A stretch of DNA of 16,503 bases, taken from NCBI GenBank assembly GCA_036675505.1, contig JAKFEW010000068.1, positions 1 to 16,503 on the forward strand, written 5' to 3'. How positions within the stretch are numbered: the first letter of the stretch is position 1; each line of letters starts with the position of its first letter. Positions 6,566 through 13,674 of the stretch are shown piece after piece. The position numbers and the translations under genes were made by a program. Under the pieces are notes generated by a model. That model had not been told where the DNA came from and made no database searches. It worked only from the letters and a program-made list of their open reading frames with translations. Source of the DNA: JAKFEW01 sp036675505 (lineage in GTDB: Bacteria; Cyanobacteriota; Sericytochromatia; S15B-MN24; JAQBPE01).

Positions 6566-6937
6566 ATGAACCTTCGTCCCCTCGCCCAGGCCCTCCTCGC
6601 GGCCGCCTTCATCGTCGGCACGCCGCTCGCGGCCTCGGCCACCAAGCCCGCCGCCCCCGCCGCCAAGGGCCCCGACCTCGCCAAGGCGGCCGCCACCTTC
6701 AAGGCCAACTGCGCGGCCTGCCACGGCCTGGGCAAGGCCGACGGCAAGAAGATGGGCCCGAGCTTCGCGGCCGTGGCCGACAAGTACAGCGCCAAGGACG
6801 TCGACAAGCTCGCCAAGAAGATCCGCGCGGGCGGCGCCGGCTCCTTCGGCAGCATCCCGATGCCGCCGATGGCGCAGATCCCTGAGGCCGAGGCCAAGGC
6901 GCTCGCCCACTACGCGCTCTCCTTCAAGGGCAAATAG
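6566..6937 (+). CDS. class I cytochrome c, c551-like
   Basis: The product is a 123-residue periplasmic mono-heme electron carrier. A signal peptide (about 1-25, ending LAASA) precedes a mature domain with the heme attachment motif CAACH at 49-53. The probable axial Met99 lies in SIPMPPM, the pattern of c551/c552-type cytochromes. A C-terminal helix (EAEAKALAHYALSF) completes the fold. The start is set by AGGAG six bases before ATG. Residues 26-90 are Lys- and Ala-rich, so the mature protein is basic. Heme attachment needs the cytochrome c maturation machinery, which is not in this window. The partner oxidase or reductase is unknown. Confidence 0.93.
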   Translation: MNLRPLAQALLAAAFIVGTPLAASATKPAAPAAKGPDLAKAAATFKANCAACHGLGKADGKKMGPSFAAVADKYSAKDVDKLAKKIRAGGAGSFGSIPMPPMAQIPEAEAKALAHYALSFKGK

Positions 6938-6985
6938 CCGCCCGCCTGATCGGGGTCGGGTACGGACAGGCCAGCGGATCGCGCA

Positions 6986-6994
6986 TGTTAAGCT
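6986..6994 (+). promoter_or_regulatory. candidate extended -10 of the adaptor gene
   Basis: TGTTAAGCT gives a TGn-type extended -10 with hexamer TAAGCT (6989-6994), 31 bases before the ATG at 7025. The same hexamer occurs upstream of the ladder lipoprotein at 12115-12120. No good -35 is visible at standard spacing. Confidence 0.35.
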
Positions 6995-7024
6995 ATGACG
7001 CGCAAGACATAGCCGCGAGTCTCC

Positions 7025-8302
7025 ATGCCTGACCCGAGCCCCCCCCGCAAACGCCGCCCCGTGCTGATCGCCACGCTCGTCGTCGCCGTCGCCGGGGCTG
7101 TCGCCTTGGCCGTCTTCAAGCCCTGGCGCAGCGAGACGCCCACGATCGCCGTCGAGCGCCGCACGCTGCGCGAGGTGGTCGAGGTCTCGGGCGCCGTCGA
7201 GGCGGCCCGCGCGGTCACGATCAAGGCCGAGACCACCGGTGCCGTGAAGCACCTGATCGTGGCCGAGAACCAGCCGGCCCGGGCCGGCTCGCGGCTGCTC
7301 GCGCTCGACGCCGCGCAAGCGCAGCTGCAGCTCGCGCAGACGCGGGCCAACACGGAAGCGGCGATCGCCCAGGCGCGCACCCAGCTCGCCAACGCGCGCG
7401 CCTCGCAGGCCGAGGCGACCCGGCGCCAGCGCGTCAGCCTCACCAACTTGCGCAACCGCGTGGACAAGGCCCGCAGCGCGCTGGCCTTCCTCGCGCGCGA
7501 GGTGGCGCGCAACGAGGCCCTGCTCAGCGAAGGCGCGATCAGCGGCCAGGCCGCCGAGAGCCAGCGCCAGCAGCTCGCCCAGGCCCGCATCGACCTCGCG
7601 CTCGCGCGCGACGAGCTCGCCCGCACCGCGAGCGGGGCCGAGCTCGTGGCCGCGGCCAACGCGGTCGCCCAGGCGCGCACGGCGCTCGCCACCGCCGAGC
7701 GGCAGGGCAAGACGGCGCTCGCGCTGGCGACCGAGGCCGTCGCCGACACCACGATCCTGGCGCCCTTTACGGGCACGGTCACGGACTGGCTCATCGATCC
7801 GGGCGCCTGGGTCACGCCGGGCACGCCGCTCGCCCAGTTCCAGGACCTCGCGAACTTGAAGCTCGTGCTGCCGGTCGACGAGCTCGATCTGCCCAAGCTG
7901 GCCCCCGGCGGCGCCGTCGCGATCACCTTCGACGCCTACCCCGACGAGACCATGACCGGGGCGATCGCGCGCGTCAGCCGCGCGAGCGTGACGGGCACCG
8001 GCAACGTGCAGGTCTTCCCGGTCGAGGTGCGCTTCCGCGACCCGCACGATCGCGTGCGCCCGGGCATGAGCGCCGACGCGCGCATCATCGTGCGCGAGCT
8101 GCCGAACGTGCTCGCGCTGCCGGTCGGCGCGATCAAGCGGCACATGGCGGAGTTCCAGGTGCGGGTCGTGAAAGACGGCAAGGCCGAGACCCGCCCGATC
8201 ACGCCAGGCGTGACCACGCTCGAGTACGTCGAGGTGAAAGCCGGCCTGGCGGAAGGCGAGCGCGTCGAATATGCGCTCGCCGCCAGCCCGCAACCCAAAT
8301 GA
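7025..8302 (+). CDS. MacA-like periplasmic adaptor of a tripartite ABC exporter
   Basis: The 425-residue product belongs to the RND/HlyD-type membrane fusion proteins. It has an N-terminal membrane anchor (13-31) and a split lipoyl/biotinyl-like domain (EVSGAVEAARAVTIKAETTG, then the DTTILAPFTGTVTDWLIDPG return half). Between these lies a long Ala/Gln/Arg-rich alpha-helical hairpin (about 105-245). A beta-barrel and a membrane-proximal domain follow (RVRPGMSADARIIV near 350). It would link an inner-membrane MacB-type transporter to an outer-membrane TolC-like channel. Its expected partners, the ATPase and permease, lie 1.8 kb downstream beyond two opposite-strand genes. There is no clear ribosome binding site before the ATG; no better internal start was found. 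No TolC homologue is in the window. Confidence 0.92.
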   Translation: MPDPSPPRKRRPVLIATLVVAVAGAVALAVFKPWRSETPTIAVERRTLREVVEVSGAVEAARAVTIKAETTGAVKHLIVAENQPARAGSRLLALDAAQAQLQLAQTRANTEAAIAQARTQLANARASQAEATRRQRVSLTNLRNRVDKARSALAFLAREVARNEALLSEGAISGQAAESQRQQLAQARIDLALARDELARTASGAELVAAANAVAQARTALATAERQGKTALALATEAVADTTILAPFTGTVTDWLIDPGAWVTPGTPLAQFQDLANLKLVLPVDELDLPKLAPGGAVAITFDAYPDETMTGAIARVSRASVTGTGNVQVFPVEVRFRDPHDRVRPGMSADARIIVRELPNVLALPVGAIKRHMAEFQVRVVKDGKAETRPITPGVTTLEYVEVKAGLAEGERVEYALAASPQPK

Positions 8303-8331
8303 TGAGCGGAAGGGCGGCCGTGGCGCGCGGC

Positions 8332-9723
8332 TCAGGCGCCGCGGCGGGTGGCGACCAGCAAGCGCCGGTGCGGCGCGTGCGGCTCGAGGGCGCGCACGTC
8401 GAAGCCCACCTCGCTGAGCGCCTGGATCATCCCTTCGAGCGTGTAGAAGCTGAAGTCCTTGGTGGCCGTGCGGCGCAGGTGCAGCGACATCGGGTCGTCG
8501 GGCCCGACCCACTCGACGATCGCATGCCGGCTCGCGGCCCGGCTCGCGAGGCCCGCCACCTGCGCGAGGCTGGCGTTGCCCGTGAAGACCAGGTGGTGGA
8601 TCAAGGCGAGCATGAGCGCGAGATCGCCGCGCAAGCGCGTGAGCGCGTCGGGGCGCTGCTCGGCACACCAGCCCGAGGCCGGCGTGGGCGCGGCCAGGTC
8701 CATCACGAGCGGCAGCACGGCGAGCTGCTCGGCGCTCACCTCGCGCCAGAGCCGGTCCATGCTGGCGGCGTCCTGGTCGAGGGCCACGACGCGGCAGCCC
8801 TTCCTGGCCGCGAGCTTGGCGTAGCGCCCCGTGTTGGCGCCCAGATCCAAGACGGTGGTCGGCCTGAGCTCATCGAAGAGCCCCTCCATCAGGGCCTGCT
8901 TCGCGGCCTCCTCACCGGCCTGCATGCTCGGGCAGCTCGCGTAGTAGTCGACCCAGCCGGAGTCGCCGGCGAAGCGCAGGCCGTCGAGCTCGCGCGCGAG
9001 CCCGCCGAAGTAGCCGGGCCGGATGCGCTTGAGCAGCCCGGCGTCGACCGGTCGGCCGGCCTGGGCGGCCCGGCCCTTGGGGCCCGTGGTCGCGGCCTCG
9101 GCGGCGCGGTGGGCGAGCAAGGCGAGCGTGAGCTTGGGCCTGGCCAGGCGGTAGGCCGTCGGCAGCGTCTTGAGCAGCAGGCCGGGGCTCACGCCGAGCG
9201 CGAGGTCGGCCAGCCGGCCGCGCGCGAGCTCGCCGAGGCCGGCCGCCCAGAGGTGCAGCGGGTAGCGCGCGAGGCGGTCGTATTGGGCCTGGGCCGGCCA
9301 GAGCAGCGCGCCCTCGGCCGGCACCAGCGAGCCGACGTCGATGAAGACCGGCCGCGGGCCGTCGAAGAGCACGTTCCAGGGGTGGCCGTCCGCGAGCATG
9401 TGGTCGGCTTCGGCCGCGCGGCGCGCGACCTCGAGGATCAGGCGGGCGGCCTCGCGCAACATCGCGGGCGGCCACTCGACCGGGTAGGAGAGCGGCCAGA
9501 TCGTCTGGTGGCCCAGCACGAGGCCGTCGGGGCCGTCCTCGGCGATCGCCGTGCCGACGAGCTTGCCCTCCTTCATCAAGCCGGCGAAGGCCGGCTCGGC
9601 GAGCAGCGCCCGCACGTAATCGGCCTTTTCCGGGTAGATGCGCCGCAGGACTTGTCCATCGCGCCAGAAGACGTAGCCGTTGGGGTCGGTGTAGGAAGCA
9701 GGGTCGCGGCGCGTCTGGGTCAT
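8332..9723 (-). CDS. kinase-like fold plus SAM-dependent methyltransferase protein
   Basis: The product has 463 residues and appears to be two domains. Residues 1-140 have a phosphotransferase/protein-kinase-like end: MLADGHPWNVLF (109-120) supplies the catalytic-loop Asp112 and Asn117, and VFIDVGSL (126-133) supplies a metal-binding-type Asp129. Residues 285-463 form a class I Rossmann methyltransferase: motif I VLDLGANTGR (291-300), acidic Asp316 after strand 2, and a C-terminal FDVRALEP strand. Similar proteins are annotated as NoeA-like or class I methyltransferases near surface-polysaccharide genes; the substrate is unknown. Glycine-loop features of an active kinase are not obvious, so the first domain may only bind. 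Start ATG 9723 has AGGAG about 14 bases upstream, inside the end of the preceding gene, suggesting translational coupling. Confidence 0.82.
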   Translation of the reverse strand: MTQTRRDPASYTDPNGYVFWRDGQVLRRIYPEKADYVRALLAEPAFAGLMKEGKLVGTAIAEDGPDGLVLGHQTIWPLSYPVEWPPAMLREAARLILEVARRAAEADHMLADGHPWNVLFDGPRPVFIDVGSLVPAEGALLWPAQAQYDRLARYPLHLWAAGLGELARGRLADLALGVSPGLLLKTLPTAYRLARPKLTLALLAHRAAEAATTGPKGRAAQAGRPVDAGLLKRIRPGYFGGLARELDGLRFAGDSGWVDYYASCPSMQAGEEAAKQALMEGLFDELRPTTVLDLGANTGRYAKLAARKGCRVVALDQDAASMDRLWREVSAEQLAVLPLVMDLAAPTPASGWCAEQRPDALTRLRGDLALMLALIHHLVFTGNASLAQVAGLASRAASRHAIVEWVGPDDPMSLHLRRTATKDFSFYTLEGMIQALSEVGFDVRALEPHAPHRRLLVATRRGA

Positions 9724-9731
9724 GTAAGCGT

Positions 9732-9992
9732 TCAGGTCTCCTGGTCGGGGGTCGCCTCGGGCGCCTTGCCGGCGAACTTCGCCTTCACGCCGCGCACGAA
9801 GGCCGCGACCTTGTGGGGCACGGCGGCGACGAACAGCACGGCCGAGGCCATGATGATGTACATCGACTGCAAGAAGGCGCCGGCGGCGGTCGGGTCGATG
9901 TACGCCATGGCGGGCTCGGCGGCGGCCGACCAAGCAGTGGTGGCGGCCAGCGCGGCGCAGGCCAGGTGCGAGATACGGGGGGTCGGTCGCAT
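9732..9992 (-). CDS. small AYIDP-type membrane protein
   Basis: The product has 86 residues. The ATG at 9992 has GGAGG with a 7-base spacer, which makes it preferable to an ATG at 10034. A signal-peptide-like N-terminus (LACAALAATTAWSAAAEPAMA) is followed by AYIDPTAAGAFLQSMYIIMASAVLFVAAV, a membrane helix, and a basic Lys-rich tail. This matches small proteins with an AYIDP-x-x-x-G motif that I recall next to methyltransferase genes in surface-glycan regions; their function is not known to me. Its stop lies 8 bases before the methyltransferase ATG, so the two are surely one operon. Confidence 0.72.
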   Translation of the reverse strand: MRPTPRISHLACAALAATTAWSAAAEPAMAYIDPTAAGAFLQSMYIIMASAVLFVAAVPHKVAAFVRGVKAKFAGKAPEATPDQET

Positions 9993-10083
9993 GGCGCTTC
10001 CTCCAGACGGGGGTGAGGTTGACGGATCACTCATCGGCGCGCCGGCGCGTCGACTTGAAAGGCGAGGCCGCGAGGCCCGAGGG

Positions 10084-10104
10084 TTTCATACCCGCCGGGT
10101 GAAA
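10084..10104 (+). other. bulged hairpin before the ATPase start
   Basis: TTTC plus ACCC (10084-10093, with a two-base bulge) can pair with GGGT plus GAAA (10097-10104) around a GCC loop. The structure ends five bases before the ATG at 10110, where no ribosome binding site is visible. It could affect translation, but the pairing is short and may be chance. Confidence 0.25.
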
Positions 10105-10109
10105 AAGCT

Positions 10110-10829
10110 ATGAGCCCGCCCGCCCCCCCGCACGAGCCGCTCATCCGGCTCGCGCACATCGACAAGATCTACGGCGGCGCGGTGCCCTACCATGCGCTCC
10201 ACAGCATCGATCTCACGATCATGCCAGGCGAGATGGTGGCGCTGATGGGCGCTTCGGGCTCGGGCAAATCGACGCTCATGAACCTCATCGGCTGCCTCGA
10301 CCGGCCCACCAGCGGCGATTACTGGCTGAACGGACGCCACCTCACCGACCACAGCGACAACCAGCTCGCCGACGTGCGCAACTGCGACATCGGTTTCGTG
10401 TTCCAGAGCTTCAACTTGTTGCCGCGCTACAGCGCGCAGAAGAACGTCGAGCTGCCGCTGCTGTATGCCGACGTGGGCCCGCGCGAGCGCGCCGAGCGCG
10501 CCACGGCGGCGCTCGCGCGCGTGGGGCTCGCCGACAAGCTCGCCAACCGGCCGAACGAGATGTCGGGCGGCCAGAAGCAGCGCGTGGCGATCGCCCGCGC
10601 CGTGGTCAACCGGCCCGCGCTGCTGCTCGCCGACGAGCCGACCGGCGCGCTCGACACCAAGACCGGCGTCGAGATCATGCGGCTCTTCCAGGCGCTCAAC
10701 CACGAGGGCATGACCGTCGTGGTCGTGACCCACGAGCCCGACATCGCGCTGTTCTGTAGGAGGATGTTGCGCATGCAGGACGGCCGCATGGTCGAGGATC
10801 GGCCGATCACGGACGGCCACCCGTCATGA
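10110..10829 (+). CDS. MacB-type ABC transporter ATP-binding protein
   Basis: The 239-residue ATPase has all the nucleotide-binding motifs: Walker A GASGSGKST (47-55), Q-loop FVFQSFNLLP with Gln99, ABC signature MSGGQ (151-155), Walker B LLLADEP (171-177), D-loop GALD and switch His208. It is the LolD/MacB class that powers mechanotransmission exporters. In Escherichia coli MacB the ATPase and permease are fused; here they are separate genes 13 bases apart. It supplies the energy for the permease encoded next and the MacA-like adaptor upstream. The start ATG lacks a visible ribosome binding site. Confidence 0.94.
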   Translation: MSPPAPPHEPLIRLAHIDKIYGGAVPYHALHSIDLTIMPGEMVALMGASGSGKSTLMNLIGCLDRPTSGDYWLNGRHLTDHSDNQLADVRNCDIGFVFQSFNLLPRYSAQKNVELPLLYADVGPRERAERATAALARVGLADKLANRPNEMSGGQKQRVAIARAVVNRPALLLADEPTGALDTKTGVEIMRLFQALNHEGMTVVVVTHEPDIALFCRRMLRMQDGRMVEDRPITDGHPS

Positions 10830-10842
10830 CAGGATCGGTTTC

Positions 10843-12063
10843 ATGAGGTCCGAGACGTACTTCTCGATCGCGTTCGAAGCCCTGGCCCTGAACAAGGTGC
10901 GCTCGGCGCTCACCATGCTGGGCATCATCATCGGCGTCTTCTCCGTGATCGTCATGATCGGCCTGGGACAGGGCTCGCAGGCCTACATCACCGACCAGGT
11001 GAAGGGCCTCGGCGCGGGCGTGTTGATCGTGACGCCGGGCAACCCGAAGACCCAGAGCGGCTTCGGCCCGCCGATCGGCCAGGCCCAGTCGCTGCGGATC
11101 CCGGACGCGCTGGCGCTCGAGACGATCCCGGGCGTGACCTTCGTGAGCCCGCAGAACTTCGCCCAGACCATCGTCGAGGTCGGCAAGAACGCGATCGGCG
11201 GCCAGATCGTCGGCACGAGCCCCAACGTGCAGGGCGTGCGCGGCATCAAGGTCACCGACGGGCGCTTCTTCAGCGATCAGGAGTGGCGCACCGGCGCGCG
11301 CGTGATCGTGCTCGGCGCCCGGCTCAGCCGCGAGCTCTTCAAGAACACGCTCACCCAGCCGCTCGGCGCCAAGGTGAAGATCGGCGAGCAGCGCTTCCGC
11401 GTGATCGGCCTGCTGGCGGGCTCGAGCGGCGCGGCGCTGGGCTCGACCGACGACCAGGGCTACATCCCCACGCGCGCCATGCAGAGCATCATCGACACCG
11501 GCGATCGGCTGGTCTCGATCATGATCAAGGTCGACAACGAGGCGCTCCTGCCGGTGGTCGAGGACCAGGCCAAGCGCATCCTGCGCACGCGCCACGGCAT
11601 CCGCCCGGACGAGGACGACGATTTCAAGGTGCAGACCCAGGCCGACGTCTTGCAGACCGTCTCGATGGTCACGAACGCCTTCACCGTGCTCTTGGCCGGC
11701 ATCGCCGCGATCTCGCTGCTGGTGGGCGGCATCGGGATCATGAACATCATGCTGGTGTCGGTGACCGAGCGGACCCGCGAGATCGGCATCCGCAAGGCCG
11801 TGGGCGCGAAGACCGGCGCGATCTTGCGGCAGTTCCTGATCGAGTCGGCCACGCTCAGCCTGGCAGGCGGCACGATCGGCATCTTGCTCGGCCTGGGCGC
11901 CACCTGGGCGATCACGCGCTTCGCGGCGCTGCCCTTCGTCCTCTCGCCCGCGGCGCTCTTCGGCGCCTTCGTCTTCTCCGCCGCCGTGGGCGTCTTCTTC
12001 GGCGCCTACCCAGCGGCGAAGGCCGCCCGGCTCGACCCGGTCGAGGCGCTGCGCTACGAGTGA
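10843..12063 (+). CDS. MacB-like ABC transporter permease (FtsX fold)
   Basis: The product has 406 residues. The first transmembrane helix (about 22-42) precedes a large periplasmic MacB core domain (about 45-275). Three further helices follow (280-305, 331-357, 370-390). The hallmark cytoplasmic segment SVTERTREIGIRKAVGA (306-322) and the ending YPAAKAARLDPVEALRYE are typical of MacB permeases. Working with the ATPase encoded 13 bases upstream and the adaptor at 7025-8302, it would export a periplasmic substrate such as a peptide, lipopeptide, antibiotic or siderophore. AGGA nine bases before the ATG is the probable ribosome binding site. The cargo is unknown; the lipoprotein gene 76 bases downstream is in the same orientation. 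Confidence 0.94.
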   Translation: MRSETYFSIAFEALALNKVRSALTMLGIIIGVFSVIVMIGLGQGSQAYITDQVKGLGAGVLIVTPGNPKTQSGFGPPIGQAQSLRIPDALALETIPGVTFVSPQNFAQTIVEVGKNAIGGQIVGTSPNVQGVRGIKVTDGRFFSDQEWRTGARVIVLGARLSRELFKNTLTQPLGAKVKIGEQRFRVIGLLAGSSGAALGSTDDQGYIPTRAMQSIIDTGDRLVSIMIKVDNEALLPVVEDQAKRILRTRHGIRPDEDDDFKVQTQADVLQTVSMVTNAFTVLLAGIAAISLLVGGIGIMNIMLVSVTERTREIGIRKAVGAKTGAILRQFLIESATLSLAGGTIGILLGLGATWAITRFAALPFVLSPAALFGAFVFSAAVGVFFGAYPAAKAARLDPVEALRYE

Positions 12064-12111
12064 CCCCGGCCTGCTCACCCGCCCGCCTCGCGCGTAGCGC
12101 GCTCGCCAACC

Positions 12112-12120
12112 GGGTAAGCT
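12112..12120 (+). promoter_or_regulatory. candidate -10 of the ladder lipoprotein gene
   Basis: GGGTAAGCT (TAAGCT at 12115-12120) lies 19 bases before the ATG at 12140. The hexamer is the same as that before the adaptor gene at 6989. If real, the gene is not only read through from the permease. Support is weak because no -35 is evident. Confidence 0.3.
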
Positions 12121-12139
12121 TGGTGCAGGAGCGCAGCCC

Positions 12140-13603
12140 ATGTCCCACGCCGACGTCCGCCGAATGATCGCCCTGGCCGCCCTGGGCGTCACGCTCGCCG
12201 CCTGCCAGGCCGCGCCGGGGCCGCAATCAGCGGCCGTCAAGCCGCGCGCGAGCAAGGCGCAGCCCCAGATCGGTGGCAGCGCCGAGCCCGGCCCGGCCGC
12301 GAGCCAGGCGTCGAGCAAGCGAACGCCCGCGAGCCCGGCCGCCCCGGCCGCGGACAGCGCCCCCGCGGCGCTGCTCAAGCCCGCCACGCCCTCGCGCACG
12401 CTGGCCGGCGTCGTGCGCATCGACGCGGCCTACGCCTTCGCGACGACCGGCGCGCGGATCATCACGAACAACGGCGCCACGGCGATCCAGGCGGCCGGCC
12501 AGGTGCTCTCGAACAACACAGGCAACCTGATCGCGAACAACAGCGGCAGCTTGATCGCGAACAACAGCGGCAGCCTGGTCGGCAACAACGGCAGCGCCTA
12601 CAGCCTCGCCGAGCTGCCGGCGCCACCCGCGCTCGGCACGATCCTGCCCGCGGCCGGGCTCGTGCTCACCGCGCGCTCGCTGCGCACCGGCGAGCCGGTC
12701 AGCCTGGGCGTGGATGCCGCGGGCGAGCCCGTCACCGCCGTGTTGACGAACTCGGCGGGCACCTTCGAGCTCTACGTGCCGCAGGCCGTCGAGCGGCTGG
12801 TCTTCGAGGCGCGCTTCCCGGGCGAGGCGGCCAGCGACCGGCGCCTGGCCTACGACCTCCTGCCCGCAGGCGCGGGCGCCTCGCTGGTGATCGACGAGGA
12901 CACGGCCCAGGTCACGCGCTACATGCGCGAGGCCCTGCGCGGCACGATCGCGAAGTTCGTGCTCACCGACGACGTCGAGACCACCGTGGCCGACGTCGTG
13001 GACGACGCCGCCGAGGGCCTGATCGCCCCGCTCACGGCGCTGATCCGCGAGTTCCGCGGCGTGTCGGGCGAGGTCGGCCTCGACAGGGCCCCGCCAGCCG
13101 AGGTGCAGCGCGTGGCCACCCGCATGACCGATGTGCTCCTCGCGCACCTGGACCTCGAGGCCGTGAAGCTTACCCAGGCCTACTGGCCCGACTGGAAGGG
13201 CCCCGAGGAGCCCGCGATCCCGGCCCTGATCGACATCATGCGGCGCGTGCGCGAGGCCTCGACCGCCAAGCTCACGGCCGACGCGGCCTTCTTCGAGCGC
13301 CAGCCCTACCTGGCCGCCGCCAACGCCGCGCTCCCCGCGGGCCGGCCGCCTTTCGCGATCCGCAAGCCGGCCGACCTGAACGAGTTCCTCGTGCAGGCCC
13401 TCGTGATCCCGAACAAGCACCACGACGAGACCGAGGCGATCTTCACCAGCATCGGCGTCGCGACCTACCAGTCCGAGCGGCTCTACGCGGCGGTGAACAA
13501 CTACATCGGCGTGATGACGCTGTTGCTGATCGCCGATACCGAAGGCGCGAAGACCGACGCGCTCGCCGTCCTGCGCGCCTTCGAGCCGGACGCATCGCCC
13601 TAG
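12140..13603 (+). CDS. lipoprotein with Asn-Asn ladder repeat
   Basis: The product has 487 residues. A lipoprotein signal peptide ends in the lipobox LAAC (19-22), so Cys22 would be lipidated. Residues 23-85 are a disordered Ala/Pro/Ser/Lys-rich linker. Residues 105-155 hold an 8-residue repeat, LIANNSGS twice exactly, flanked by VLSNNTGN and LVGNNGS. Asn pairs fall at 110, 125, 133, 141 and 149. Such stacked Asn pairs suggest a small beta-solenoid with asparagine ladders. Residues about 163-240 look like a carboxypeptidase-regulatory-like beta domain (VLTARSLRTGEPVSLGV, then TNSAGTFELYVP). The rest is mainly helical and unrecognised. AGGAG lies nine bases before the ATG. A surface or outer-membrane location is inferred, possibly tied to the neighbouring exporter. 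Confidence 0.85.
   Translation: MSHADVRRMIALAALGVTLAACQAAPGPQSAAVKPRASKAQPQIGGSAEPGPAASQASSKRTPASPAAPAADSAPAALLKPATPSRTLAGVVRIDAAYAFATTGARIITNNGATAIQAAGQVLSNNTGNLIANNSGSLIANNSGSLVGNNGSAYSLAELPAPPALGTILPAAGLVLTARSLRTGEPVSLGVDAAGEPVTAVLTNSAGTFELYVPQAVERLVFEARFPGEAASDRRLAYDLLPAGAGASLVIDEDTAQVTRYMREALRGTIAKFVLTDDVETTVADVVDDAAEGLIAPLTALIREFRGVSGEVGLDRAPPAEVQRVATRMTDVLLAHLDLEAVKLTQAYWPDWKGPEEPAIPALIDIMRRVREASTAKLTADAAFFERQPYLAAANAALPAGRPPFAIRKPADLNEFLVQALVIPNKHHDETEAIFTSIGVATYQSERLYAAVNNYIGVMTLLLIADTEGAKTDALAVLRAFEPDASP
12503..12595 (+). repeat. 24-base coding tandem repeat (NN ladder)
   Basis: Two 24-base units at 12527-12550 and 12551-12574 are identical except for their first base. They are preceded by a diverged unit (12503-12526) and followed by a shortened 21-base unit (12575-12595). 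All are in frame, so copy number could vary without breaking the gene. Confidence 0.85.
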
Positions 13604-13620
13604 CGCGCGCGGCACGCCGA

Positions 13621-13652
13621 GGCGGGCGGGGTGGTCCGCCACCCCGCCCGCC
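13621..13652. terminator. bidirectional terminator hairpin
   Basis: GGCGGGCGGGGTGG (13621-13634) pairs perfectly with CCACCCCGCCCGCC (13639-13652), a 14-bp stem with loop TCCG. It sits 17 bases after one gene and 22 bases from the end of the convergent one. There is no T-tract, so it may act as a strong structure-based or Rho-assisted terminator on both strands. Confidence 0.8.
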
Positions 13653-13674
13653 AGGCTCACCCGCAACCCGCCCG

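Noticed and set aside
6491..8668. Long minus-strand open frame (725 codons) across the cytochrome c and adaptor genes
   Set aside because: It is antisense to two clearly recognised genes and encodes low-complexity Arg/Gly/Leu-rich sequence; an effect of high GC.
2340..9723. Shared MTQTR start of the aldo/keto reductase and the methyltransferase protein
   Set aside because: Only five residues match and the proteins are otherwise unrelated; coincidence of GC-rich start regions.
9993..10034. Longer 100-aa form of the AYIDP membrane protein starting at 10034
   Set aside because: The downstream ATG at 9992 has GGAGG at ideal spacing and gives a normal signal-like N-terminus; the extra 14 residues are Ser/Pro-rich filler.
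10035..10052. GGCGCGCCGGCGCG self-complementary stretch as an operator
   Set aside because: GC-only palindromic runs are frequent by chance at this base composition, and nothing else supports a site.
12503..12595. Possible CRISPR-like or minisatellite array
   Set aside because: The units are adjacent, 24 bases, in frame and without spacers; they encode the LIANNSGS repeat of a lipoprotein.
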